Positions 20,296 to 30,002 of a stretch of 64,000 nt of DNA are shown piece after piece (the stretch's first letter is position 1; every line of letters begins with the position of its first letter). Origin of the DNA: Natranaerovirga hydrolytica. GTDB lineage: Bacteria > Bacillota > Clostridia > Lachnospirales > DSM-24629. The position numbers were made by a program, and so were the translations under genes. The notes beneath the pieces were generated by a model. That model was not told the origin of the DNA. It worked only from the letters and a program-made list of their open reading frames with translations, and did not search any database. Where the stretch lies: positions 262,352 to 326,351 of the forward strand of contig NZ_SMGQ01000013.1 of assembly GCF_004339095.1 (NCBI RefSeq), read 5' to 3'.

Positions 20296-20406
20296 TATGC
20301 TACCTGTCTTATGTAGCTCCAAACCTAGTAGCTACACAGGTTATGAATGAAAGTCTAATCTCCAAATCCTTACAAGTAAGTTTGTAAATTGGACTTTCAT
20401 ATTAAC
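20296..20406 (+). repeat. Two-hairpin dispersed RNA-like repeat, copy C
   Basis: Hairpin 1 pairs ACCTGT with ACAGGT around an inner GTAGCT/AGCTAC stem. Hairpin 2 pairs GAAAGTCTAAT with ATTGGACTTTC (11 pairs, one G-U) around the inner stem-loop CAAATCCTTACAAGTAAGTT. The same architecture recurs at 44221-44472 and 54842-55040. Arm sequences differ between copies while pairing is kept. It lies 57 bases before the giant activase gene, in its presumed leader. Confidence 0.7.
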
Positions 20407-20462
20407 AATGTAAAAAAAGTAGGGTTTTAACTAAGATAGATTGATAGAGTAGAGGTGAAAGT

Positions 20463-23400
20463 ATGGAGCTAAAGAAAAGTTTGTATCATGTTGGAATTGA
20501 TATTGGCTCTACGACCATAAAAGTGGCAATATTAGATGATCATAAAGAATTAATTTATGGTGAATATACAAGACATTATGCAGATATAAAAAATAAATTA
20601 AAAGAAATTTTATTAGGTGCCCATAAAGTTATAAAAAATGCACCGGTTACGATTAATGTAACCGGTTCAGGTGGCATGAATATGGCGAAAAGTATGGATG
20701 TCAGTTTTATTCAAGAAGTTGTTGCCTCAACGAAGGCCATTAGAACCTATTATCCAGAAACAGATGTTGCCATTGAATTAGGCGGTGAAGATGCTAAGAT
20801 AACATACTTTAAAAATGGTACGGAACAGAGAATGAATGGTACTTGTGCAGGTGGAACCGGTTCATTTATAGATCAAATGGCGACTTTACTAAAGGTAGAT
20901 ACAATGGGGTTAAATGAATTGGCTAAGGCATACAAACAAATTTATCCAATTGCGGCAAGATGTGGTGTTTTTGCTAAAACAGATGTACAACCATTATTAA
21001 ATGAAGGGGTATCTAAAGAAGATATAGCTGTATCTGTGCTACAAGCAGTGGTTATACAGACCATTAGTGGTTTAGCTTGTGGTAGACCTATTAGAGGAAA
21101 TGTGGCTTTTTTAGGAGGGCCTTTGTATTTTCTATCAGAATTAAGAAATAGATTTATTGATGTATTAAATCTAGAAAATAAGCAAATTATTTTTCCAGAG
21201 AATTCTCAATTATATGTTGCAATAGGAGCTGGGCTAAATTCAATAGATGATAAAGTGATTGCTTTTGACGCTTTAATAGAGCGCTTAATGCAATCTGATA
21301 AAATAACAAGTGGAGAAGTCAAAGTTTTGCCACCTTTATTTAATAATAAAGAAGAATACGCTGAGTTTCAAGAAAGACACAACCAACACTTTGTTCAAAA
21401 AAAAGATATAAGAAGTTTTGAAGGAGCATGTTATTTAGGAATCGATGCAGGTTCTACCACAACAAAGGTAGCCCTTATTGATGAAGAAGGTTCTCTACTG
21501 TATAGTCATTATGGAAGCAATGAAGGCAGTCCCATTCATTCAACTGTAAAAGTATTAAAAGAACTCTATAACTTAATGAATCCAAATGCAAAAATTGTAC
21601 ACTCTACTGTTACAGGATATGGAGAAAATCTATTAAAAGCGGCTTTAAACATTGATGTAGGTGAGATAGAAACCATAGCCCATTATAAGGCGGCAGATTT
21701 CTTTTGTCCAGGTGTAGATTTTATTTTAGACATCGGTGGGCAAGATATGAAATGTTTAAAAATTAAAGAGGGTGTTGTAGATAGTATTTTACTGAATGAA
21801 GCATGTTCTTCAGGATGTGGTTCTTTCCTAGATACATTTGCAACGTCATTAAATATGGATATAGAAAACTTTGCAAAGGAAGCTATATTCGCAGCTGAGC
21901 CAGTGGATTTAGGCTCTAGATGTACAGTGTTTATGAATTCAAGGGTTAAACAAGCTCAAAAAGAAGGGGCTCTAGTAGGAGAAATCTCAGCTGGTTTGTC
22001 CTATTCAGTTATTAAAAATGCTTTATTTAAAGTTATAAAAATAAAGAATCCAGAAGAACTGGGTCAAAAAATAGTTGTGCAAGGTGGCACTTTTTATAAT
22101 GACGCGGTTTTAAGAAGTTTTGAGTTATTATCTGAAAGAGAAGCTATAAGGCCTGATATTTCCGGTATTATGGGCGCATATGGTGCAGCGATTATTGCAA
22201 AAGAAAGATATGAAGAAGGTGTAAAAACACACTTATTAAATGCAGAACAATTAGATGATTTTAATATAAAAAGTGATGTGGGAAGATGTAAATTATGTTC
22301 CAATAATTGTATGTTAACCATACATCGATTTAAAAATGGAGAGAAATTTATTACAGGTAATCGCTGTGAAAAAGGTGCTGGCACAAAGAAAAAAAGTAGC
22401 GATTTGCCTAACTTATTTCAATACAAATACAATAGAGTTTTTTCATATGAATCTGGTGAAGATCAAACAAGAGGTGTTGTGGGTATTCCTAGAGTCCTTA
22501 ATATGTATGAGAATTATCCGTTTTGGTTTACTTTCTTTAATGAATTGGGTTTTAAAGTGGTGTTATCAGACGAATCTTCTAGTAAGGTATTTGAATTAGG
22601 AATTGAAACCATACCTTCGGAGTCTGTTTGTTTTCCAGCAAAAATGGTTCATGGTCATGTGACAAATTTAATTCAAAAAAAGGTGGATTTTATTTTTTAT
22701 CCATCAATAACCCATGACCAGAAAGAACAAACAGAAGCAGACAATCATTTTAATTGTCCAATTGTTATTTCATATCCTGAAGTGATTAAAAATAATATGG
22801 ATATTTTAAAAGAAAACGATATAAAATTTGTCAATCCTTTTTTACCCTATCATCACTCTAAGAGATTGATAGAAAGATTACATGAAACCTTTGTAACCTT
22901 TGGGATCAATAAAATAGAGATAAAAAACAGTGTCATAAAAGCCATTAAAGAACAAAACACATTTAAAGAAGATGTGAAAAAAGAAGGAGAAAAAACCTTA
23001 GATTATATCAAAGATAATCATCTGAAAGGCATAGTATTAGCAGGCAGACCCTATCATGTAGACCCCTATATTAATCATGGTATACCTGAAATGATTAATG
23101 GGCTAGGCATGGCTGTTTTGACAGAAGACAGTGTGGCACATTTAGGGAAAGTGGATCGACCCTTAAGAGTAGTAGATCAATGGGCATATCATTCTAGGTT
23201 GTATGCTGCTGCTCACTATGTAACAAAAGAAAAAGACCTAGAGCTGGTACAATTAAATTCTTTTGGATGCGGATTAGATGCTGTGACAACGGATCAAGTA
23301 CAAGAGATATTAAATGGACATTCAAAAATTTTCACAACATTAAAAATAGATGAAGGTAAAAATCTAGGAGCTGCTAGAATTAGAATACGTTCTCTAAAAG

Positions 23401-24779
23401 CAACTATGTTAGAAAGAGAAAACTATCATTATAAGCTTGAAAACAAAAATAATAAATTTGAAAAAAGGGTATTTACTAAAGAAATGAAAAAAAATCATAC
23501 CATACTGGTACCACAAATGTCACCAATACATTTTGAGTTTTTAGAAGTGGCATTTAGAGAATCAGGGTATCATATGGTTGTATTACCGTCAAATGATTAC
23601 AAAGCAGTAGATGTTGGTTTGAAATATGTCAATAATGATGCTTGTTATCCAGCTATTATTGTTATTGGACAATTAATTGAAGCGTTACAATCAGGTCAGT
23701 ATGACTTAGACAGTACCTCTGTTATGATTTCTCAAACAGGAGGCGGATGTAGAGCCACAAATTATATAGGATTTCTAAGAAAAGCATTAATAGATGCAGG
23801 TTTTGACAATATACCTGTTATCTCATTAAATGCCAATGGAATAGAAAAGAATCCAGGTTTTAAATTGACATTAAAAATGTTAAATCAATCCATGATGGCA
23901 CTTACCTATGGTGATTTATTAATGAACGTACTTTATAGAGTGAGACCCTATGAAAAAGTAAAAGGTTCTGCTAATGCCCTTTATGAAAAATGGGATAAGA
24001 TTTGTAAAGCAACGATTAAAGAAAATAGTAGAAAAGTATTTAAAAAAACCATAAAAGAGATTGTTAAAGAGTTTGAAGCCTTAGAAATCGTCCATGAAGA
24101 AAAGCCAAAAGTAGGTTTAGTAGGAGAAATTTTGGTTAAGTTTCACCCAACGGCCAATAACAATGTGGTTAATATAGTAGAAAATGAAGGCGCAGAAGCT
24201 GTAATGCCGGGTCTAACAGATTTTTTATTGTATTGTTTGTTTAATACGGAGTTTAAGTATAAGTATCTAGCAGGTAATAAATTTTCTCAGATATTAAGCG
24301 CTTCAGGAATTAAAGTTATTGAATATTATATGAAAACATATAAAGAAGAACTTGCAAAAAGCAATCGATTTTATGAACCAAAATCCATTTATGAAATTGC
24401 TGAAGGTGCAGAAAGTGTTATGTCATTAGGCCATCAAACAGGTGAAGGTTGGTTTTTAACAGGAGAAATGATTGAACTGATTAATACAGGTGTTAAAAAC
24501 ATTATATGTATGCAGCCCTTTGCTTGTTTGCCTAATCATGTGACAGGTAAAGGTATGATTAAGGCGTTAAAAAGAGTATATCCTGGAACAAATATTGTAG
24601 CCATAGATTATGACCCAGGCGCCAGTGAAGTCAATCAGTTAAATAGAATTAAACTAATGATTTCTACGGCTTTTGAAAATATGGACATTTTTAAAGAGGA
24701 TCATTTAAGAAAAACAGTAGCAAAACAAGTAAAGAAAGATGTCTATTTAAAAGATAATAAAAAAATAGTAAATGAATAG
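20463..24779 (+). CDS. Giant acyl-CoA dehydratase activase/dehydratase-like fusion protein
   Basis: The 1438-residue protein has two BcrAD/BadFG-type ASKHA ATPase modules in tandem (about 5-265 and 322-590). Each has a phosphate-binding motif ([20 protein letters not shown]) and iron-sulfur cysteines ([11 protein letters not shown] with [18 protein letters not shown] with SRCTVF). A four-cysteine cluster follows near 608-645 (CKLCSNNC...RCEKG), then a DUF2229-like region (about 665-885). A C-terminal HgdB-like reductase region (about 1010-1400) carries NNDACYPA and [11 protein letters not shown]. Family relatives couple ATP hydrolysis to low-potential electron transfer. The real substrate of this large subfamily is not established. 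Monocistronic, with a structured leader and its own terminator. Confidence 0.85.
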   Translation: MELKKSLYHVGIDIGSTTIKVAILDDHKELIYGEYTRHYADIKNKLKEILLGAHKVIKNAPVTINVTGSGGMNMAKSMDVSFIQEVVASTKAIRTYYPETDVAIELGGEDAKITYFKNGTEQRMNGTCAGGTGSFIDQMATLLKVDTMGLNELAKAYKQIYPIAARCGVFAKTDVQPLLNEGVSKEDIAVSVLQAVVIQTISGLACGRPIRGNVAFLGGPLYFLSELRNRFIDVLNLENKQIIFPENSQLYVAIGAGLNSIDDKVIAFDALIERLMQSDKITSGEVKVLPPLFNNKEEYAEFQERHNQHFVQKKDIRSFEGACYLGIDAGSTTTKVALIDEEGSLLYSHYGSNEGSPIHSTVKVLKELYNLMNPNAKIVHSTVTGYGENLLKAALNIDVGEIETIAHYKAADFFCPGVDFILDIGGQDMKCLKIKEGVVDSILLNEACSSGCGSFLDTFATSLNMDIENFAKEAIFAAEPVDLGSRCTVFMNSRVKQAQKEGALVGEISAGLSYSVIKNALFKVIKIKNPEELGQKIVVQGGTFYNDAVLRSFELLSEREAIRPDISGIMGAYGAAIIAKERYEEGVKTHLLNAEQLDDFNIKSDVGRCKLCSNNCMLTIHRFKNGEKFITGNRCEKGAGTKKKSSDLPNLFQYKYNRVFSYESGEDQTRGVVGIPRVLNMYENYPFWFTFFNELGFKVVLSDESSSKVFELGIETIPSESVCFPAKMVHGHVTNLIQKKVDFIFYPSITHDQKEQTEADNHFNCPIVISYPEVIKNNMDILKENDIKFVNPFLPYHHSKRLIERLHETFVTFGINKIEIKNSVIKAIKEQNTFKEDVKKEGEKTLDYIKDNHLKGIVLAGRPYHVDPYINHGIPEMINGLGMAVLTEDSVAHLGKVDRPLRVVDQWAYHSRLYAAAHYVTKEKDLELVQLNSFGCGLDAVTTDQVQEILNGHSKIFTTLKIDEGKNLGAARIRIRSLKATMLERENYHYKLENKNNKFEKRVFTKEMKKNHTILVPQMSPIHFEFLEVAFRESGYHMVVLPSNDYKAVDVGLKYVNNDACYPAIIVIGQLIEALQSGQYDLDSTSVMISQTGGGCRATNYIGFLRKALIDAGFDNIPVISLNANGIEKNPGFKLTLKMLNQSMMALTYGDLLMNVLYRVRPYEKVKGSANALYEKWDKICKATIKENSRKVFKKTIKEIVKEFEALEIVHEEKPKVGLVGEILVKFHPTANNNVVNIVENEGAEAVMPGLTDFLLYCLFNTEFKYKYLAGNKFSQILSASGIKVIEYYMKTYKEELAKSNRFYEPKSIYEIAEGAESVMSLGHQTGEGWFLTGEMIELINTGVKNIICMQPFACLPNHVTGKGMIKALKRVYPGTNIVAIDYDPGASEVNQLNRIKLMISTAFENMDIFKEDHLRKTVAKQVKKDVYLKDNKKIVNE

Positions 24780-24781
24780 CA

Positions 24782-24811
24782 AAAAGACCTGTTGGTAACA
24801 ACGGGTCTTTT
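24782..24811 (+). terminator. Terminator after the giant activase gene
   Basis: AAAAGACCTGTTG (24782-24794) pairs with CAACGGGTCTTTT (24799-24811), with one G-T pair and a GTAA loop. Confidence 0.85.
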
Positions 24812-24940
24812 GGGGCGTATATAGTCTGTTTTTCTAATGATAAGTTTGCCAATAAGTGCTAAAAACCGTATGAAACCTATACGTCATGCTCATATTATGG
24901 TATAATGTTTTTGCTAAAATTAAAAAAAGGAGAAGCGAAG

Positions 24941-26278
24941 ATGAAGACATTAGACAAGAAATATGGTTTATGGACGTCAATAGCAATGGTTGTAGGGGTT
25001 GTTATCGGATCAGGTGTTTTCTTTAAAGCAGATGATGTATTAAATCTAACGGACGGAAATTTAATACTGGCTTTAATAGCCTGGGTGCTAGGTGCAATGG
25101 CAATGATATTTGGAGCATTAGTATTTGCTGAATTTGCTCAACACATTCAAAAGGCTAATGGGGTGGTAGATTATTCAGAGGAAGCTTATGGGAAAAAATT
25201 TGCGTATTTAGTGGGGTGGTTTAAAGGCGTATTGTACTATACACCTTTATCAGCAATTTTAGCATGGGTATCTGCTATGTATACCTTAATATTATTTGGT
25301 GTGCCAGACTCACACAATACCCCTTTAACTTGGGTATTAGCATTTGTATACTTATTATTAGGTTACATAATGAACTATTTATCTCCGTTATTAGCAGGAA
25401 AGTTCCAAGTAGCAACGACAATAATAAAATTAATTCCATTGTTATTGGTTGGTATTGTAGGGGTTATCTATGGAATATTTAACGATGTTTTAGTAGATAA
25501 TTTTACGGTTGCTTCAACGACTTTAAGAAGTGGTCAAGGTTCATTAGCCTCTGCTGTTGTTTCTACAGCTTTTGCATATGAAGGCTGGATTGTAGCAACA
25601 ACAATTAACAATGAAATAAAAGATTCTAAGAAAAACTTGCCAAAAGCGTTAACCATTGGTTCAATTGTAATCTTATGTGTATATGTGGCTTACTTTTTAG
25701 GGATTGCTGGGGTTTTACCTACAGATCAAATTATAGCAGAAGGCAATAATGCAGTTAGTATAGCGGCAAATACATTGTTTGGTAACACAGCAGCTATTAT
25801 TTTAACAGGTTTTGTGGTTATATCTTGTTTAGGAACCTTAAATGGATTGGTGATATCTTGTATACGTACACCTTTTTCATTAGCCATCAGAAATCAAGGT
25901 CCTATTCCTAAAATATTAGGTAAAGTAAACGAAAAAACAAATATGCCAAAGTACACAGTGATTTATGCGTTTCTAATATCAATGACACATTTAACCATAT
26001 GGTATGGTAGTTTTAACAATTGGTTTGGCACAGAAATTGCCATTGACGAAATACCGATTGTATTGATATATGGTATGTATATCTTTTTATACATATGGTA
26101 TATGAAACATTTTAAACATTTAAGCACTTGGAAGAGATTTGTTGTTCCAACATTAGCCATTATCGGTTCTTTAATCATTGTATATGGTGGAATTGTTAAT
26201 CCAAGCATTGGTATTTATTTATTAATTTCTATAATCGTTATCTTATGTGGTTTATTCTTTTATAGAAAAACAGCGTAA
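24941..26278 (+). CDS. APC family amino-acid permease
   Basis: The 445-residue protein has 12 predicted membrane helices and the APC N-terminal signature GVVIGSGVFFKADDVL (about residues 20-35), whose unwound GSG segment binds the substrate amino group. It resembles the serine/threonine exchanger and LAT-like branch, but the substrate cannot be set. AAAGGAG is correctly spaced to the ATG at 24941; the frame opens upstream at 24905 without a ribosome site. An extended -10 TGGTATAAT lies at 24898-24906. Confidence 0.88.
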   Translation: MKTLDKKYGLWTSIAMVVGVVIGSGVFFKADDVLNLTDGNLILALIAWVLGAMAMIFGALVFAEFAQHIQKANGVVDYSEEAYGKKFAYLVGWFKGVLYYTPLSAILAWVSAMYTLILFGVPDSHNTPLTWVLAFVYLLLGYIMNYLSPLLAGKFQVATTIIKLIPLLLVGIVGVIYGIFNDVLVDNFTVASTTLRSGQGSLASAVVSTAFAYEGWIVATTINNEIKDSKKNLPKALTIGSIVILCVYVAYFLGIAGVLPTDQIIAEGNNAVSIAANTLFGNTAAIILTGFVVISCLGTLNGLVISCIRTPFSLAIRNQGPIPKILGKVNEKTNMPKYTVIYAFLISMTHLTIWYGSFNNWFGTEIAIDEIPIVLIYGMYIFLYIWYMKHFKHLSTWKRFVVPTLAIIGSLIIVYGGIVNPSIGIYLLISIIVILCGLFFYRKTA

Positions 26279-26301
26279 CAATTAAAAGACCTATATATTA
26301 T

Positions 26302-26337
26302 AAAATCTCAGTCTTATAAGCTTAAGACTGAGATTTT
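26302..26337. terminator. Bidirectional terminator between permease and vanZ-like genes
   Basis: Perfect 15-bp arms, 26302-26316 and 26323-26337, enclose a six-base loop. The structure overlaps the last codons of the minus-strand VanZ gene and can serve both convergent units. Confidence 0.8.
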
Positions 26338-26924
26338 ATTTCTTTAACAATCATTTTAAGAATAAGAAAAAGAATATAACCAATGAGAGAACCAAAAGTA
26401 TTTAAGATCAGGTCATCAATATTTCCAGTTCTAATGGTAGTAAAGAAATATTGTGTTAATTCAATGCTAAGTGAAATAAAAAAACCATAACAAGTCATCT
26501 TAAATAAATTTAATTTTTGTGCAGATATAAAAGGAAATAAAAAACCAAAGGGCATTAACAACAATACATTTCCACCAGCATAAAGCAAACCATAATTCAG
26601 ACTTCTGTATCTAAATTGATAAATCATATCATGAAAGGGATTTAAATTAAAATTGCCTCTAATGGACGGTGGTGAAAAATGAAAGGGGTTCATTGTTAAA
26701 TAAAAGACGCATAAAAAGTAGATAAAAAAAATATTAATGATCACTTCATTTATAATTGAAAAAGATGTTCTATTGTTCTGATAGTAAAGGATGCGTTTGT
26801 ATCCCCATATGGGTAATATAAAAAAAAGTAAAATATAAAAATTCAATTCTAGCGTTATGCCTGTAAAATCCCATAACAAGATCAATAACAAAGCAAAGAA
26901 AATAGGTCTTATTTTTAGCAACAT
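26322..26924 (-). CDS. VanZ family membrane protein
   Basis: The 200-residue protein has about five hydrophobic helices and the VanZ hallmarks NLNPFHDM, GNVLLLMPFGFLFPF and SIELTQYFF...GNIDDLILNTFGSLIGY. VanZ relatives are linked to low-level teicoplanin resistance and membrane or wall stress; the mechanism is unknown. The ATG at 26924 is preferred because GGAGG lies seven bases before it; the frame extends to 26957 without support. Confidence 0.85.
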   Translation of the reverse strand: MLLKIRPIFFALLLILLWDFTGITLELNFYILLFFILPIWGYKRILYYQNNRTSFSIINEVIINIFFIYFLCVFYLTMNPFHFSPPSIRGNFNLNPFHDMIYQFRYRSLNYGLLYAGGNVLLLMPFGFLFPFISAQKLNLFKMTCYGFFISLSIELTQYFFTTIRTGNIDDLILNTFGSLIGYILFLILKMIVKEIKSQS

Positions 26925-27217
26925 TAATACCTCCGAGTATAGATGATAGATATTCAAATATAAAAATACTTATTTAATATTAATACCTTGTCATTATTAA
27001 GTCAAGTACAATAAATTATGAAGAAAAGCCATTTATCTATGGTGTTTGGTAGAAAGCGCATCTAGATTATGTTATACTAAAGATAATACAAAATATTACT
27101 AATTATCATTTGTGTTATATGCCACACTGGATAGGCACAAATAATAGGAGTGATAAAACCATAAAAAATGAAGTTGCTTTTGATATCAAGAATCTTATTC
27201 GAAAATGGAGGGATACT

Positions 27218-27520
27218 ATGAGCATTAAAGATGATTTCATTAAAAAAATTGAAGTTCAAATTAAAGATTTAGAATTTAAGATAACCAAAGTAGGAAAGAA
27301 ATTAAATGAGTTAAATAAAGACTCATTAGAACACCATGAATATGAAACTTTAAAAAGAGAATTAGAACAAAAAAGAAATAAGCTACAAGAGCAATTAATA
27401 GAAGCAAAAGAAATAGCGGATGAAGCTTTTAATAAAGAAGTTGCAAAGGACTTTGATGATCTATATAAAACATTAGTAAAAGGTACAGAAGCCATCATTG
27501 AAAGAAAAACAATTGATTAA
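27218..27520 (+). CDS. Small coiled-coil protein of unknown function
   Basis: This 100-residue, highly charged protein is nearly all helical, with a long heptad-like stretch (about residues 5-70, for example KRELEQKRNKLQEQLIEAKE). No domain is recognised. GGAGGG and a good spacing favour the ATG at 27218 over an open frame beginning at 27110. It stands alone, with a strong terminator at 27563. Confidence 0.65.
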   Translation: MSIKDDFIKKIEVQIKDLEFKITKVGKKLNELNKDSLEHHEYETLKRELEQKRNKLQEQLIEAKEIADEAFNKEVAKDFDDLYKTLVKGTEAIIERKTID

Positions 27521-27562
27521 GCATAGGGTTAATAAATCTGTAACATTTTCAATGGATTGATA

Positions 27563-27606
27563 CAGTAAAAAGAGATAGATTAATAAAGTCTATCTCTTTT
27601 TTACTG
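27563..27606 (+). terminator. Terminator after the coiled-coil protein gene
   Basis: CAGTAAAAAGAGATAGA pairs with TCTATCTCTTTTTTACTG across a loop near 27580-27588, with the T run inside the right arm. Confidence 0.85.
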
Positions 27607-27774
27607 CTTTGTGGAATGATGAGAAATTATGTAAAAAAATGTTATTTATTATATTTTTATTAAATCCATTGATTTTTTTTGAAGGGTGTCATATACTATA
27701 TTAACGAAACTTATGCCTTTTGCGAGAGTAAAAGACAGAAGATTTGTTGAAAAAATTTGTGGAGGTAAAGGATA

Positions 27775-28356
27775 ATGAAAACTTCAATGAAAGTACTAAT
27801 TGGTATAGGAGCTATACTATTAATAATTATTGTGAATTTTGTATCAACTTATAATGGTATGGTTACAAGAAGTGAGGATGTAAGAACGGCTTACAGTGAA
27901 ATAGATAATCAATTACAAAGAAGAAATGATTTAATACCTAATTTAGTAGACACTGCTCAAAGGTATATGCAACATGAAGAAGACATTTTTACAAGTATTG
28001 CTGATGCAAGAGCTCAGATGATGGGAGCAGGTTCTATAGAAGAACAAGCAGAAGCAGATGTGGAACTGAACAATGCATTATCTAGATTAATTGCTGTGTC
28101 AGAGGCTTACCCAGACTTAAGGGCCAATGAGAATTTTATTAATCTTCAAGATGAATTAGCTGGAACAGAAAATAGAATAGCAGAAGCAAGAAGAACATAT
28201 AATAATGCAGCAAGAAATAATAACAGTTATATTAGACGTTTCCCTGCCAATATATACAGAAGTATGTTTGGTTTTGATTTTGAACAATATCCATATTTTG
28301 AAGCTGCAGAAGGTGCACGTGAAAATCCTAATGTAGGTGATTTATTTGGTAATTAG
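27775..28356 (+). CDS. lemA: LemA family protein
   Basis: The 193-residue protein has an N-terminal membrane helix (about 6-27) followed by the LemA helical-bundle signature: YNGMVTRSEDVRTAYSEIDN, QLQRRNDLIPNLVDTAQRYM, and LAGTENRIAEARRTYNNAAR near 133-153. The C-terminal PYFEAAEGARENPNV is also typical. The role is unclear; the family often sits with TPM-domain proteins, as here, where the next frame overlaps by 20 bases. Confidence 0.93.
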   Translation: MKTSMKVLIGIGAILLIIIVNFVSTYNGMVTRSEDVRTAYSEIDNQLQRRNDLIPNLVDTAQRYMQHEEDIFTSIADARAQMMGAGSIEEQAEADVELNNALSRLIAVSEAYPDLRANENFINLQDELAGTENRIAEARRTYNNAARNNNSYIRRFPANIYRSMFGFDFEQYPYFEAAEGARENPNVGDLFGN

Positions 28357-29113
28357 GTATGGAATAAAAAAAAGAGTATTACTAATTACTGTATTTTTAA
28401 GTGTCATTTTTTTATTTTCAGGTTGTGAAAGTTCCAGTTTTCCAGAACCAACAAATGATTTTTATGTGAATGATTACGTTAATTTATTGGATTCATCAAC
28501 TAAACAACATATTGTTAATACTGGAAGAACGTTAGAAAATCTAACATCTGCTCAAGTGGTCGTAGTAGTTCTAGAAGGAACAGGGAGTTCTGAAATAGAA
28601 CGCTATTCAATAGATTTGTTTAGAGAATGGGGCATTGGAGATGAAACATTAAATAACGGCGTATTATTGTTATTAGATATGGAAAACAATAGATCTCGTA
28701 TTGAGATAGGCTATGGATTAGAAGGTGCTCTACCAGACGGTAAGACAGGGAGAATACAAGATAATTACTTAATACCTCATTTTAGAGAAGGTAATTATAG
28801 TCAAGGTATACGAGAAACATATAATGAATTGGTTAATGAAGTCTATATAGAATATGGTTATGAAGACAATGTCATTCATCAAGAAAGTCCTAATACAAAT
28901 GTTATCAATGATGAAGATGAAGAAATCAATCCAATTATTATTTTTATAGGTACTATTTTGTTACTGATACTTATTATTTTAGATTTTAGATTTACAGGCG
29001 GTTGGCTTACATTTAGCTTATTAAGATCATTAGGAAGAGGTGGCTCTTCTGGTGGTGGAAGAAGTGGCGGCGGCGGAAGCGCCGGCGGTGGTGGAAGTTC
29101 TCGAAGTTGGTAA
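28337..29113 (+). CDS. TPM-domain membrane lipoprotein
   Basis: The 258-residue protein begins with a lipoprotein signal whose lipobox is LFSGC. The TPM domain follows (about residues 45-170: NDYVNLLDSS, TSAQVVVVVLEG, EWGIGDETLNNGVLLLLD, RIEIGYGLEGALPDGKTGRI). A C-terminal membrane helix (about 200-220) and a Gly/Ser-rich tail end the protein. TPM domains have been tied to acid phosphatase or membrane quality-control roles. The start is uncertain: GTG at 28337 gives the length quoted, but TTG at 28346 has a better-placed AGGTGA. Both overlap lemA, so the pair is translationally coupled. Confidence 0.85.
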   Translation: MIYLVIRYGIKKRVLLITVFLSVIFLFSGCESSSFPEPTNDFYVNDYVNLLDSSTKQHIVNTGRTLENLTSAQVVVVVLEGTGSSEIERYSIDLFREWGIGDETLNNGVLLLLDMENNRSRIEIGYGLEGALPDGKTGRIQDNYLIPHFREGNYSQGIRETYNELVNEVYIEYGYEDNVIHQESPNTNVINDEDEEINPIIIFIGTILLLILIILDFRFTGGWLTFSLLRSLGRGGSSGGGRSGGGGSAGGGGSSRSW

Positions 29114-29128
29114 TTGAATAATCAATAG

Positions 29129-29159
29129 AAAAAGGCATATGTGATATATGCCTTTTTTT
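29129..29159 (+). terminator. Terminator after lemA-TPM
   Basis: AAAAAGGCATAT (29129-29140) pairs with ATATGCCTTTTT, followed by further Ts. Confidence 0.88.
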
Positions 29160-29253
29160 ATTGATAATCAATAAATTTCTGTTGAAAAATATTGAAAAAT
29201 AATATATCATAAAAATATCGTCAATATCATTGGCTTTTATTTAGGAGGAAATT

Positions 29254-29739
29254 ATGAAAACAGATTTTATCAGTCGATTTTTAGAAAAAATCTTAGCCAT
29301 TATGTGGGTAGTTGTTTTTATATTATTTATTGGAACAACAGGTTATATCATATATGACTTAATAAGAGATTTTAATGTTTATATTTTGGTATTTGGTATA
29401 ATAAATATTTGTGCCAATTTCTTTATCTTATACACCATTACAGAATTAAGAAAAATACTTAAAAGAGTCCTGGATAAAAAACCTTTTGTGCGAAGTAATG
29501 TAACCAGTTTTAAAAGAATTGGTTTTTCTTCATTTGGTATTGCAGCACTAATTTTAATAAGGTTAATTATAGATATTAAAGGCTCTGATCCTTTTGATAT
29601 GTTTTTTTTAAATGCTTCTGCTATGAATTATAAAGGTGGATTTTTAATGTTTTTAATCTTTGGTTGCTTGGCATTGGTTTTAAGTGAAATTTTTAGATTA
29701 GCAGTCGAGATAAAAGAAGAAAATGATTTAACAGTATAA
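29254..29739 (+). CDS. DUF2975 family membrane protein
   Basis: The 161-residue protein has four hydrophobic segments (about 12-35, 42-62, 88-108, 128-150) and the family motif LRKILKRVLDKKPFVRSNV between the second and third. It is followed 14 bases later by a 68-residue XRE regulator, the usual DUF2975 partner in Firmicutes. Function unknown. Confidence 0.82.
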   Translation: MKTDFISRFLEKILAIMWVVVFILFIGTTGYIIYDLIRDFNVYILVFGIINICANFFILYTITELRKILKRVLDKKPFVRSNVTSFKRIGFSSFGIAALILIRLIIDIKGSDPFDMFFLNASAMNYKGGFLMFLIFGCLALVLSEIFRLAVEIKEENDLTV

Positions 29740-29753
29740 TAGGAGGTAAAAAA

Positions 29754-29960
29754 ATGCCGATTATAGTGAACTTAGATGTGGTAATGGCTAAACGAAAAAT
29801 ATCACTTTCAGAGTTATCTGAGAGAGTAGGTATAACCAATGCTAATTTATCTATCTTAAAAACCAATAAAGCAAAAGCCATTCGTTTTTCAACATTAGAA
29901 GCCATTTGTAAGGAATTAGATTGTCAGCCAGGGGATATACTAGAGTATAAAAAAGAATGA
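29754..29960 (+). CDS. Small XRE/Cro-type regulator (YozG-like)
   Basis: This 68-residue protein is a single helix-turn-helix: MAKRKISLSELSERVGITN, then ANLSILKTNKAKAIRFSTLE and CKELDCQPGDILEY. It matches YozG-like regulators paired with DUF2975 membrane proteins, as here, and probably autoregulates the pair. AGGAGG precedes the ATG. Confidence 0.85.
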   Translation: MPIIVNLDVVMAKRKISLSELSERVGITNANLSILKTNKAKAIRFSTLEAICKELDCQPGDILEYKKE

Positions 29961-30002
29961 TATTTATATAATATGTCAATATAATCATGACGAGGTTAAA
30001 AA

